DNA of 64,000 nt from Roseiconus lacunae (lineage in GTDB: Bacteria > Planctomycetota > Planctomycetia > Pirellulales > Pirellulaceae), in NCBI RefSeq assembly GCF_008312935.1, contig NZ_VSZO01000079.1, positions 124,001 through 188,000 of the forward strand, given 5' to 3'. The translations under genes and the position numbers were made by a program. Shown in pieces: positions 53,921 through 62,508 of this stretch. The notes beneath the pieces are model-generated. The model ran no database searches. It saw only the letters and a list, made by a program, of their open reading frames with translations, and was not told the DNA's origin. Position 1 is the first letter of the stretch, and each line of letters begins with the position of its first letter.

Positions 53921-56083
53921 TCACTCAACGACAACGGTAATCAGAGAACTGGGGGCGTAAAGCGCGACGTCTTTTGCGGCGACCTGTTTGGCAACGGCTT
54001 GCACTTGCTTTTCGGAATCCTCCACTTGTTTTTGCAATCCCGCACGCGTTGCTTCCGTCGCAGACTCCAGCATCTGTTTTAGCTTTTGATGCTTTGCCTT
54101 GACCCGATCGAGTGCCTGAGGGTTGGTCGCAAACTTAACCTTGGTTTCCGCTTGTCCCCAAAAAGTGTAGGTACCGGGGGTCGCCTTATCGGTCACTTCG
54201 ATCGGCCAAGTACCCTCGTCTTTGTCTCCCGCGATCGCCAGGTCGGCAACCTTGACGCCCGGCGGCAGTCCTTTCGCACGCAAGATGATGCTGGATTGAT
54301 TTCCTTCGCCGCGCACGATCTTAAGAATTGCTTGCCCTTTACCGCCTTTGGGGATCGTCAGCGTGGATGGCTCGGATGCTTTGATGGAAACCGGGCATTG
54401 GTCCAGTTCACCAACGGTGATATTTAGCTGATCGCACTGACGGAAGGTCGGTTGTGGCTGGTGGCTGTCGGCGTCAGTCGCGATCGTTGCGAGGCGAGCC
54501 GGTTTGCTGAGCGTTTGCCCCGCAACCTCGCACCAGCCTTCGATGTTGAGCGACGTCGTCAACGCGTTTGCGCTAACATCCGCGGTCAGAATTAAATCGG
54601 CCGTCGATTGGTTTGAGGCAATCCAAGCGGGTTGACAATGAATGCCTTCTGGCAGGTCTCGTACTGTCAAACGTATGGGCGCATTCTTTCCGGTTCGCAA
54701 CGCGAAGACGCGGATAGTTTGAGCCCCACCTCGAGGCAAGTAGATCCCTTGTGGTCTGGCGAAGTTTAGGTCCTTACTCGGAGTGACCGAGTAGGCAAGC
54801 AGTTCGAAGTCATCTTGTTCATTTTGGACGATCAGCCGATATCGTTGCTCGCTACCCAACGCTTGGCCGTTGTCTTGGTCGAAGACCACGATTTTATAGA
54901 CGCCATCTGTGGGAGGAACAAAACGAAGTTGAGGATCCTTGCTGATCAATCGTACCACGGCATCACCGACGTTGGCTCGATCATCTGCGTTTGCGATCGG
55001 TTTCCAGACCGGGGCTTGTCCTTCCGGCGCTGTTTGTTGACAGATCGTCACTCGCACATCTGTAGGCTGTCCAATTCGTTCGGAGATGACATCGACGGTT
55101 AATGGAGTTCCCTTGGGGAAGTACGCCAAGTGACTGTCCAGTTCATCAGACGAATTAAACGCCCCGTCAACAACGAATGGAACTTGATACGGTTCGGTGC
55201 TCACTGTAGAGACAGGTCGGTCCATCAGCGGCGTGATCCCGATCGAGTTGACTTGACGATGGTGGAAATCATCGATCCAACTGGACATGCTTTGATCGGT
55301 GATTAGCAAACCGCAAGAGAACAGGTCACCGCCACGATAGAGGGCATCGCCGAATTTAATCGTCACCAAGTCGTCGGCGTCGGTCCCGAAAGTCAGCTCC
55401 GTGTCGACATCTAGACCACCAAAACGATTCGCCAGCACTTGGCCTTCGCGATCATATACCGTCACCGAACCAATCAACTTTGAATCGACCGCATGAGAGA
55501 TTAATCGCAAACGATACGTTTGCCCGGCGACGGTTTTGAACACCGCATAGGACCGAGTCGTTGCGGGTACTCGTCCCGCGTAGATCTGATTTAGTTCGAC
55601 CGGCAAAGGTTGTGCGGCAGAATTAGGAAACTGATCCACCCAGACAACGCGTTCGTCGACGACGACACCCCTAGGATTTGATTCGCCGAACCGTCCACTA
55701 ATGCGCGATTGGTAGCAGCCGTCAGCGACAGCTTTATCCAGGGCGACATTGAATTTTCCATACGAGGGTTCAGTCACCGAAGTATCGGCAGGTGATTCGG
55801 TCGCCGGTCGCACCAGTGCTGACTTGATTCCTTGATCTGAAAAATGTAGACGATCGATTTCTTGTCCGTCGATCGAATCTTGTACATCGACTTCATAGCT
55901 CGCACCGGGGCGAAAAAAAGTTTGCGATAGCGCTCGCAAGCCCAGCGAAGGTAATTGAGCGTTTGCAGACCTGGGCGTGCCGGCGAACACCAGTACCCAC
56001 ACGATCATTGTCAGCGTGAATCGAATCGGCATAGGGGTGCCGACAAGAATCGCCGGCAATCGGCTTAGTTCAGTTCGATGCAT
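53921..56083 (-). CDS. Large exported beta-rich (PPC-type) protein
   Basis: 720 residues from the ATG before HRTELSRLPAILVG. The preceding gene's stop is at 56098, so this start leaves 14 bp between them; ATG 56032 before PIRFTLTMIVWVLVFAG is also possible, and the signal peptide ends at SANAQ either way. The body has repeated beta modules with PPC-like signatures (YRLRLISHAVDSKLIGSVTVYD, DVRVTICQQ and VYKIVVFDQDNG). A C-terminal helix (KAKHQKLKQMLESATEATRAGLQKQVEDSEKQV) is coiled-coil-like. Such proteins sit in DUF1501/DUF1549 operons, and the function is unknown. Confidence 0.75.
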   Translation of the reverse strand: MHRTELSRLPAILVGTPMPIRFTLTMIVWVLVFAGTPRSANAQLPSLGLRALSQTFFRPGASYEVDVQDSIDGQEIDRLHFSDQGIKSALVRPATESPADTSVTEPSYGKFNVALDKAVADGCYQSRISGRFGESNPRGVVVDERVVWVDQFPNSAAQPLPVELNQIYAGRVPATTRSYAVFKTVAGQTYRLRLISHAVDSKLIGSVTVYDREGQVLANRFGGLDVDTELTFGTDADDLVTIKFGDALYRGGDLFSCGLLITDQSMSSWIDDFHHRQVNSIGITPLMDRPVSTVSTEPYQVPFVVDGAFNSSDELDSHLAYFPKGTPLTVDVISERIGQPTDVRVTICQQTAPEGQAPVWKPIANADDRANVGDAVVRLISKDPQLRFVPPTDGVYKIVVFDQDNGQALGSEQRYRLIVQNEQDDFELLAYSVTPSKDLNFARPQGIYLPRGGAQTIRVFALRTGKNAPIRLTVRDLPEGIHCQPAWIASNQSTADLILTADVSANALTTSLNIEGWCEVAGQTLSKPARLATIATDADSHQPQPTFRQCDQLNITVGELDQCPVSIKASEPSTLTIPKGGKGQAILKIVRGEGNQSSIILRAKGLPPGVKVADLAIAGDKDEGTWPIEVTDKATPGTYTFWGQAETKVKFATNPQALDRVKAKHQKLKQMLESATEATRAGLQKQVEDSEKQVQAVAKQVAAKDVALYAPSSLITVVVE

Positions 56084-56097
56084 CGATGGTCGCCAAA

Positions 56098-58584
56098 TCA
56101 GTGGTTGAATAGAAATTCTTTGCTGTTGACGAGCGCCCAAATGAGGTCTTCCCACAATTGAACTTGCTGCGTTTGTTCCCCCAGATATGTCAGACTGGTT
56201 TTCAGTTCTTGGTCGCTTGGAGATCGACTGAGTGCAACTAAATACAACTCTCGAACTTTGTCGTCCGCCGATCGATTGGCGTCATTGGCGTATTGCTGCG
56301 CCCGCCCTTGGTCGGTCCCCAATTTGTTTTGCATCTCCGCGGAATTCAACAGGTGCAGGCTTTGCGCCAAGTTGGCTTCCGCCGATCGTTCACACTCGCA
56401 GGCCGTTTTGGCGTCGGGTTGTCCAAAGACGGTTAAAAAATACGAATCAAATCCTGTATCGGGTAGCTCGACTGCTCGGGTCGAAGCCGGCATTCCGCCG
56501 AATGAGGTGGTTGATCCGGTCACACGATCGACCGCGTCGAGCAAGGTTTCGGCCACCAATCGCTTCGGAAAAAAACGCGAATAACTACGTCGATCGATCA
56601 AGTTGCTTTCGTTGGCGTCGGACGAAGCCGCATAGGTTTGCGAGGTGCAGATGGTGCGGACCAGCTGGCGGAGGTCATAGCCCGAATCGATAAACGATTG
56701 AGCCAACGCATCCATCAATTCTGGGTTAGACGGCGGGTTGGTCACCCGCATGTCGTCTTCGGGTTCGACCAGCCCACGGCCCAAGAAGTGTTTCCAGTAT
56801 CGGTTGACGAGCGATCGTGCGAAGAACTGGTTGTCCGCCGATGTAATCCAATCGGCAAGCGTTTGTCGCGGGTCTTGATAAGGATCAACCGACGTTGGCG
56901 TCGCATCGAGACCGGCCGGGGTAAGTGGCTGTCGCGTTCGTGGATGAGGGGACGTTGCGGCCGCGACGCGTGATACAAATGTGACATCGCCTCCAACGTT
57001 CTTTTTGGTCACCGTCGAGAAAAACGCCGACATTCGGGCGTAATCTTCCTGGCTCCATTTTTCATACGGATGATGGTGACAACGGGCGCATTGGATCCGT
57101 TGGCCGAGAAATAGCTGACTCATATCTTCGATCCGTTCGTTGTGGTCGGTCACATGATTGAGCCAAACGACTGCGGGGTTACTAAAAACACTTCCTCGGG
57201 CGGTCAGGAGTTCACGAACAAAGACATCGTAGGTTTTGTTGCTTTGTAGCGAATCTTTGACCCAATGATGAAAGACAAGGTTGTCGGCCTTGAGTGTTCC
57301 GCCGTCACGTCGATTCCGAAGAATGATGCTCCACTTACGAGCGAAATTGGACGCGTAGTCTTCGCTGGCTAGCAAGCGGTCAATTAGATGTGAGCGTTTT
57401 TCAGACTGTGAATCAGCAATGAACGCTTCGGTTTCTTCGAGCGTTGGCAACCGTCCGCAAATATCAATCGTTGCTCGCCGCAGGAACGTCGAGTCATCGC
57501 AGGGGGGAGACGGTTCAATTCCCAGTGAAGCCAGTTTTCGCCGAACTGCTTGATCGACGGGATGGTCCAAGGACGCGATTTGTTTTGGCGAAACGATCCC
57601 TTGGCGAGGGATCTCGGCGCGAAAGACGGCCACCCAACCGTTGTACCGAGCCATCACCGCAACGTCACCGATCGACTCACCTGCCGTCACCAAGCCCGTC
57701 ACGCTGGCCTCGGCCATTTGAGTGTCATTGGATTCGAAGACTGCCGCTCGCGTGACGTCTTCGACGCGTCCGTCTTCAAATGTCGCAACGATCGACAACT
57801 GTTGAGTTTGCCCCGGGAACATCCGCCGCCCTTTGGGATAGACGTCCAGCTTTGTCACGCTTGGCACCGGACCGGAGTCGTAGGGCATGCCTTGTGAAAT
57901 CCAGCGACGCATCAGGCGATACTCGTAGGATTCGGTGTCCGCCCGTGCCCCGCCACCATGGGGCATCGCACCGGTGGTTTTAAGCAACAGCAGACTGCGA
58001 TCGGGTGACGCAGCGGAAACTCGTCGCCCACGCGATTCGGCGACGAGGTGGCGATAGTCTTCCTCAGGTTCGAAACCCAATAACGATAACCGGAAACCAT
58101 TTTGCCCAGCGATTTTGCCGTGGCAACCACCGCCGTTGCAGCCCAATTTCGTAAAAATCGGAACGACTTGGCCGCAAAAACTGACCGGTTGGGACGCTTC
58201 CATCCCGGTGGTTGTGATCGTCGTTGTCGCTTGTCGCCCGTCTTCGGCAGTCGCGATGATGCTGACTTGCCCGTTGGCAAGCGGCGTCACGAAACCGCTT
58301 TCGTCGACGGTGACCAAACCATCAGGCGCAGCCGCATAGGACACTTTACCGGTAACGTCGGTTTCGGCCGTGCCGTCTGTCGCAGTCACGATCAATTGCA
58401 ATCGCGTGTCGCGACCGGCGAGCAGCAATCCATCAGGCAGCGTTGATTCGAACTTGATCGAGCCCCGTGTTGCTTCGGGCAAGTCAGCCACAACAAGTGT
58501 TGGCGGCAATGCGATGCAATGAAACAACAGGGCAAGAAGCGATGCGATCAACAGAAACGAATTTCGAATGTGTTGATCGGTCAT
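56098..58584 (-). CDS. DUF1549/DUF1553 cytochrome-type protein
   Basis: 828 residues. Signal peptide, then a Big2-like domain (YAAAPDGLVTVDESGFVTPLANGQVSIIATAEDG). CGQVVPIFTKLGCNGGGCHGK has the C-x4-C-H heme-type motif of planctomycete cytochromes, and a second Big2-like segment follows near 255-330. DUF1549 starts at about 340 (VDQAVRRKLASLGIEPS, FLRRATIDICGRLPT), then a CARCHHHPYEKWSQEDY motif, and DUF1553 from about 580 (DPRQTLADWITSADNQFFARSLVNRYWKHFLGRGLVEP). ATGA overlap with the DUF1501 gene indicates coupling. Probably a surface or periplasmic redox protein. Confidence 0.92.
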   Translation of the reverse strand: MTDQHIRNSFLLIASLLALLFHCIALPPTLVVADLPEATRGSIKFESTLPDGLLLAGRDTRLQLIVTATDGTAETDVTGKVSYAAAPDGLVTVDESGFVTPLANGQVSIIATAEDGRQATTTITTTGMEASQPVSFCGQVVPIFTKLGCNGGGCHGKIAGQNGFRLSLLGFEPEEDYRHLVAESRGRRVSAASPDRSLLLLKTTGAMPHGGGARADTESYEYRLMRRWISQGMPYDSGPVPSVTKLDVYPKGRRMFPGQTQQLSIVATFEDGRVEDVTRAAVFESNDTQMAEASVTGLVTAGESIGDVAVMARYNGWVAVFRAEIPRQGIVSPKQIASLDHPVDQAVRRKLASLGIEPSPPCDDSTFLRRATIDICGRLPTLEETEAFIADSQSEKRSHLIDRLLASEDYASNFARKWSIILRNRRDGGTLKADNLVFHHWVKDSLQSNKTYDVFVRELLTARGSVFSNPAVVWLNHVTDHNERIEDMSQLFLGQRIQCARCHHHPYEKWSQEDYARMSAFFSTVTKKNVGGDVTFVSRVAAATSPHPRTRQPLTPAGLDATPTSVDPYQDPRQTLADWITSADNQFFARSLVNRYWKHFLGRGLVEPEDDMRVTNPPSNPELMDALAQSFIDSGYDLRQLVRTICTSQTYAASSDANESNLIDRRSYSRFFPKRLVAETLLDAVDRVTGSTTSFGGMPASTRAVELPDTGFDSYFLTVFGQPDAKTACECERSAEANLAQSLHLLNSAEMQNKLGTDQGRAQQYANDANRSADDKVRELYLVALSRSPSDQELKTSLTYLGEQTQQVQLWEDLIWALVNSKEFLFNH

Positions 58585-59927
58585 CCCACCAGCTCGGCTA
58601 TTGGATCCTTGTCTACCAGAAATTGCGGCCGCCCGGTTGGGTCCGCAATGGTTGTTGTTTGAGTATCGATGCCAAGGCTGTGGTACAGCGTCGCAACGAT
58701 TTCTTGCATGTCGACGGGCCGTTCGGTGGCTTCTTCACCCATGCGATTGGTCGCCCCGATCGCTTGCCCGGTGTTTAAACCGCCACCGGCAAGGTAGGCA
58801 CAACTAACCTTCGTCCAGTGATCGCGTCCGGCTTGCGGGTTGATCTTCGGCGTTCGACCGAATTCGCCCCAAACAGCAATGACAACATCGTCTAGCATGC
58901 CGCGTTGATCCAGGTCGGTGATCAATGCACTGAGACACTGATCCAGTTTTCCGCCGTGATCGCGAACGAGATCAAAGTTTTTGCCGTGACTGTCCCAACG
59001 GCCGTAGCTCAGACTGACCACCCGTACGCCGGCTTCGACCAATCGCCTCGCGATCAACAGTTGTTCGTTACAGGTCGGCGCCCCGTCGTATTGGTATTTG
59101 TAAGGCTTGCCATCACCGTACATCTCGATCGTGCGCGGATCCTCTTGACTAAGGTCCAACGCGTCGACCAGTTTGCTGCTGGTCAATACGTCGAGTGCGC
59201 GTTGACCGAACGCGTCCATGCCTTCCATCGTTCCGTGGATATCGATGTCGCGCCGCATGCCATCAAGTTCAGCAAGCAACGCCCGTCGATTCGCGAGGCG
59301 ATCGAGCGTGATTCCTTGAAGCGTCATATTTTTCATCCCCGGCCCATCGGGCTTAAAGGGGGAAAACGCAGACCCAAGGAATCCCGCTTGGCCGGCATCG
59401 GACCAAGGTACATGTCGTGTCGGTGCGGCAAGCCCGACGAATGGTGGCACCGCCGGGTCAACAGGGCCGTAGAGTTTCGCAGCGGCTGATCCGATCGATG
59501 GTCGGCCACCGAGACTTCGTAGCGAACCATTATCCCATCCGGTCAGGCACTGGATCGCGTCGTGTCCGCCGCGGCATCCGACAACGCTGCGGATGACCGC
59601 AGCCTTGTCCATCATCGAAGCCAACTTGGGGAAAACCTCGCAGATTTGGATTCCCGGGACGTTGGTGTTGATCGGCCGAAATTCACCACGGATCTCGCTC
59701 GGGGCGTCCGTCTTGATCTCCCACATGTCCTGATGCGGGGGACCGCCGGCGAGGAAGATATTGATGACCGACTTGTGTTTTCGGTCGGTAGCGTTGGCTG
59801 CTTCTGCCCGATAGAGGTCCGCGAGCGTTAGCCCACCGGAACCAAATGACAGTGCACCAATTTTCAAAAAGCTGCGCCGGTTTCGTCCGTCACAATAGCG
59901 GCTAGCCGGACCCTTGATCGTCAACAT
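58581..59927 (-). CDS. DUF1501 Tat-exported protein
   Basis: 448 residues. NRRSFLKIGALSFGSGGLTLADL is a twin-arginine signal. The DUF1501 body has SVINIFLAGGPPHQDMWEIK, VIRSVVGCRGGHDAIQCLTG and VVIAVWGEFGRTPKINPQAGRDHW, part of the alkaline-phosphatase/sulfatase fold. It is found beside DUF1549/DUF1553 genes throughout planctomycetes; its catalytic activity is not shown. It is the first gene of the block, with a stop 4 bp inside the DUF1549 gene. Confidence 0.94.
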   Translation of the reverse strand: MLTIKGPASRYCDGRNRRSFLKIGALSFGSGGLTLADLYRAEAANATDRKHKSVINIFLAGGPPHQDMWEIKTDAPSEIRGEFRPINTNVPGIQICEVFPKLASMMDKAAVIRSVVGCRGGHDAIQCLTGWDNGSLRSLGGRPSIGSAAAKLYGPVDPAVPPFVGLAAPTRHVPWSDAGQAGFLGSAFSPFKPDGPGMKNMTLQGITLDRLANRRALLAELDGMRRDIDIHGTMEGMDAFGQRALDVLTSSKLVDALDLSQEDPRTIEMYGDGKPYKYQYDGAPTCNEQLLIARRLVEAGVRVVSLSYGRWDSHGKNFDLVRDHGGKLDQCLSALITDLDQRGMLDDVVIAVWGEFGRTPKINPQAGRDHWTKVSCAYLAGGGLNTGQAIGATNRMGEEATERPVDMQEIVATLYHSLGIDTQTTTIADPTGRPQFLVDKDPIAELVG

Positions 59928-60390
59928 GATCAGGCCGCGGAGGTAGGAGGTGGGAAGCGATGGCGGGAAATCAAACGGTCGCCTGGCCGGAAGTCAAGCT
60001 GGATTGAATACCAACCTGGGCAGATACCAATTTGATCTGGATTTCACTGGGAGGCACGACACAACACATACAGTCCATTTGTATCGCTCCGCAGCAGTAT
60101 ACCAATCTAAGGGCGTTCAGTGCAACAAAAGCGAGTTTCTTGGGAAAATCCCCAATGATAGGCTTTCCGGCAAGCTCCCCGCATGACGGCGAGCGTGCTT
60201 CCAACGCTAAGCACCACGCTTAAATACCAGACGCAGGCAACAGTGACGAACGGAGTCGTTTTGGGATCGCGACAGCCTGGCATTCGCGTTTCGCACTTTA
60301 AACCTCAATTTGGACGGCGGAGGCATTCGCACGGCCGGAACCTGTCCCGTGACCGATGCTTCGGAAACGATGCTACGCTCGGACGTACTT
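59928..60390. other. Gene-free spacer upstream of the DUF1501 operon
   Basis: 463 bp between the DUF1501 start and the glycosyltransferase stop. No coding frame is convincing. I see only weak direct repeats such as ATACCAA (60008-60014 and 60026-60032), and no clear promoter. Confidence 0.4.
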
Positions 60391-61512
60391 CTATGTCCGG
60401 CCGCGCCAAGTGACCGTTCGTCCGGTCAGGTGATATCCTAGCGCCACCCATTGCAGTCCCACAAAAAGGATCGTGGCAGGGATGTGACAGACGACGCCAA
60501 AAAACGATTGTCGAAGTTTCATGGTCGCCAGCAAACGCGGACCATGAGCCAACGCCAACGCGATAACCGATACACCCGTCGCGATGCGGTCCGATTGACC
60601 GACCGCCATCGCCAGCGTGACCACGGGCAATAAACTGCAGCCAAGCAATAGAACGGTAAACAGTCCAATCAACTTTGGATTGGCGATGCCCTCGATCGCG
60701 TTCTTGAGTACGCCTCGAATGACTTGACTACCGCAGTCATACATGCGGCAAGACGCAAGGTCGGTCCCGTCAGTGACGTCGGTCATCAAGCCTGCTTCAC
60801 GAAAGGCACGCGGCAACTTGATGCCGTCATGTCGAGACGAACGGATCGCGGCGTGTGTCCCGGCCTCCAAGTAGGCTTTTCGATCCGCGAGGAAAAGCTG
60901 GCCACATCCGGCCGCCAAACTAGGATCGCTCATCGACTGCATTCGTGAGAACGGCAGGTAGGACAGCAGGATAAAGTGCATCATCGGGATCAGCCACTTT
61001 TCCAGCCAGGTCACGGTCACCTGCTCAGGAAACGCGCTGATCAATCCGAGCGAGCGCTCCTCAAGTAGTCGCGACAACTCGGCAAGACCGGCTGGTCGGA
61101 GACGGACGTCGGCGTCCAGAAACACCAAGCGATCGTAGCGAGCCGCATCGGCGAGTTGTTTGCAGGCATGTTGTTTGCCGTTCCATCGGTCGGGGAGTGG
61201 CTTTCCGTGAATCAGACGTACTCGCGAATCTGCTTCGGCAATCGTGGAAACGATATCGGCGGTCGCGTCAGAAGAATCGTCGTCGAGCACGATGACTTCC
61301 AGTTCCACTGTATGGCTCGCCAACGCATGGCGAACACAGTGTTCAATCCCGTCGGCTTCGTCGCGAGCCGGAATTAATACGGAAATCGCGGCGTCAGCCG
61401 AATCCGGTTTCTCCGGTCGTCGATCACGAAGAAAACGTGGCAGGTTGGCCACCCACATGACGAGCGGAAACGCGGACAACAAGAGCCCGAAAATCGAAAG
61501 CGTGATCGTCAA
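60391..61512 (-). CDS. GT2 membrane glycosyltransferase, carotenoid-cluster type
   Basis: 373 residues. A membrane helix leads into ISVLIPARDEADGIEHCVRHALA, VIVLDDDSSDATADIV, and VFLDADVRLRPAG with the D-x-D, then a set of C-terminal helices. It resembles the GT2 that glycosylates carotenoid acids (CrtQ/CruC type). It overlaps the acyltransferase gene by 4 bp. Together with the CrtI-type gene it would finish a glycosylated acylated carotenoid, but substrate and product are inferred. Confidence 0.78.
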   Translation of the reverse strand: MTITLSIFGLLLSAFPLVMWVANLPRFLRDRRPEKPDSADAAISVLIPARDEADGIEHCVRHALASHTVELEVIVLDDDSSDATADIVSTIAEADSRVRLIHGKPLPDRWNGKQHACKQLADAARYDRLVFLDADVRLRPAGLAELSRLLEERSLGLISAFPEQVTVTWLEKWLIPMMHFILLSYLPFSRMQSMSDPSLAAGCGQLFLADRKAYLEAGTHAAIRSSRHDGIKLPRAFREAGLMTDVTDGTDLASCRMYDCGSQVIRGVLKNAIEGIANPKLIGLFTVLLLGCSLLPVVTLAMAVGQSDRIATGVSVIALALAHGPRLLATMKLRQSFFGVVCHIPATILFVGLQWVALGYHLTGRTVTWRGRT

Positions 61513-62363
61513 CGAAATTGTTCTCCGTGAGTTGCTTCGAATGGTTTTCCGGTCAGCTTGGCCTTAAGTTTCCGACAGCCATCGTACAGCCAACCGGCGC
61601 CGCGGCGGCCGGCGAGCAAGTTTTCAAAGGGTTGGCTGGAGCGAGCAATCGCAGCGTCGGCCAACTCTGCTTGAGCGTCACGCAAACGACTTTGCAGGAC
61701 TTCTTTCCAGTCGTCCTTGCGCCAATCGGAATGGGAAGCGGCATCGATCAATTGGCCTGGGTTGGCCAAGCATACCGGAAGGCGTTCATCCCAGAATACA
61801 TATTCCAGTGCCAGCGGTAGTGCGAGCACGGGTTGGCGGTCTCCGCCCCGCGTTGCGTTTTTGTGACAAAGGTGAGCCAACCCGGGCATCAAAGGGACGC
61901 TGTGATCTCGGGCATCGGCGAAGCGGCCTTCCGGCGTGATCCATAACGCCGCGTCATGCCGATCAAGGATCGCCGAGCTGTGATTCAAGAAATCCACCAC
62001 ACCAGACTTGCTCGACATCTGCACTCCATAGAAGCCAAGCTTTTCGAATACTTTGTATTTCTGCAGTGCTTGCGCATCGATCGGAGCAAAAAAATGTCGA
62101 GGGCTGAGCAATGTTTCGTTCAAAAAGTGGGCGATCAGCGGGTCCCACCACGAAGGATGATTGGCATAGACGATCAGCGGTCGGTTTCCGATGGCGGCGA
62201 TTCGCTCGCGACCTACTGTAGTCACCGCGACCGCATGAAAATGACGTCGCAAGTATCGGCGCAGGAATCGCTGGAAGCCAGCTAAAAACCAACCCGGCGA
62301 TGGCTTTGATAACGACGCTGATGGTGTGACATCAGGCGTTAAGTCTTCGGAAGGCTCGATCAC
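61509..62363 (-). CDS. Lysophospholipid acyltransferase-like (PlsC) protein
   Basis: 284 residues. YANHPSWWDPLIAHF is the NH-x4-D-type PlsC motif I, and LWITPEGRFAD is motif III. The N-terminal part has a basic helical membrane-association region. Acyltransferases of this type acylate the sugar of carotenoid glycosides when found in carotenoid clusters, but a phospholipid role is possible. It lies between the CrtI-type and GT2 genes on the same strand. Confidence 0.82.
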   Translation of the reverse strand: MIEPSEDLTPDVTPSASLSKPSPGWFLAGFQRFLRRYLRRHFHAVAVTTVGRERIAAIGNRPLIVYANHPSWWDPLIAHFLNETLLSPRHFFAPIDAQALQKYKVFEKLGFYGVQMSSKSGVVDFLNHSSAILDRHDAALWITPEGRFADARDHSVPLMPGLAHLCHKNATRGGDRQPVLALPLALEYVFWDERLPVCLANPGQLIDAASHSDWRKDDWKEVLQSRLRDAQAELADAAIARSSQPFENLLAGRRGAGWLYDGCRKLKAKLTGKPFEATHGEQFR

Positions 62364-62508
62364 GGGGAAACCATCACATGCGGCACGAGTGCTTCGTTAC
62401 AACTGATACTGGGTATGCGATCTATCGGTCGACAGGTATTGCCCAGTGATCGCCGAGACGGTGGCAACCGCTATGGGGCAGGTCCTGGTTTTACGTGCTA
62501 TCGAAACA

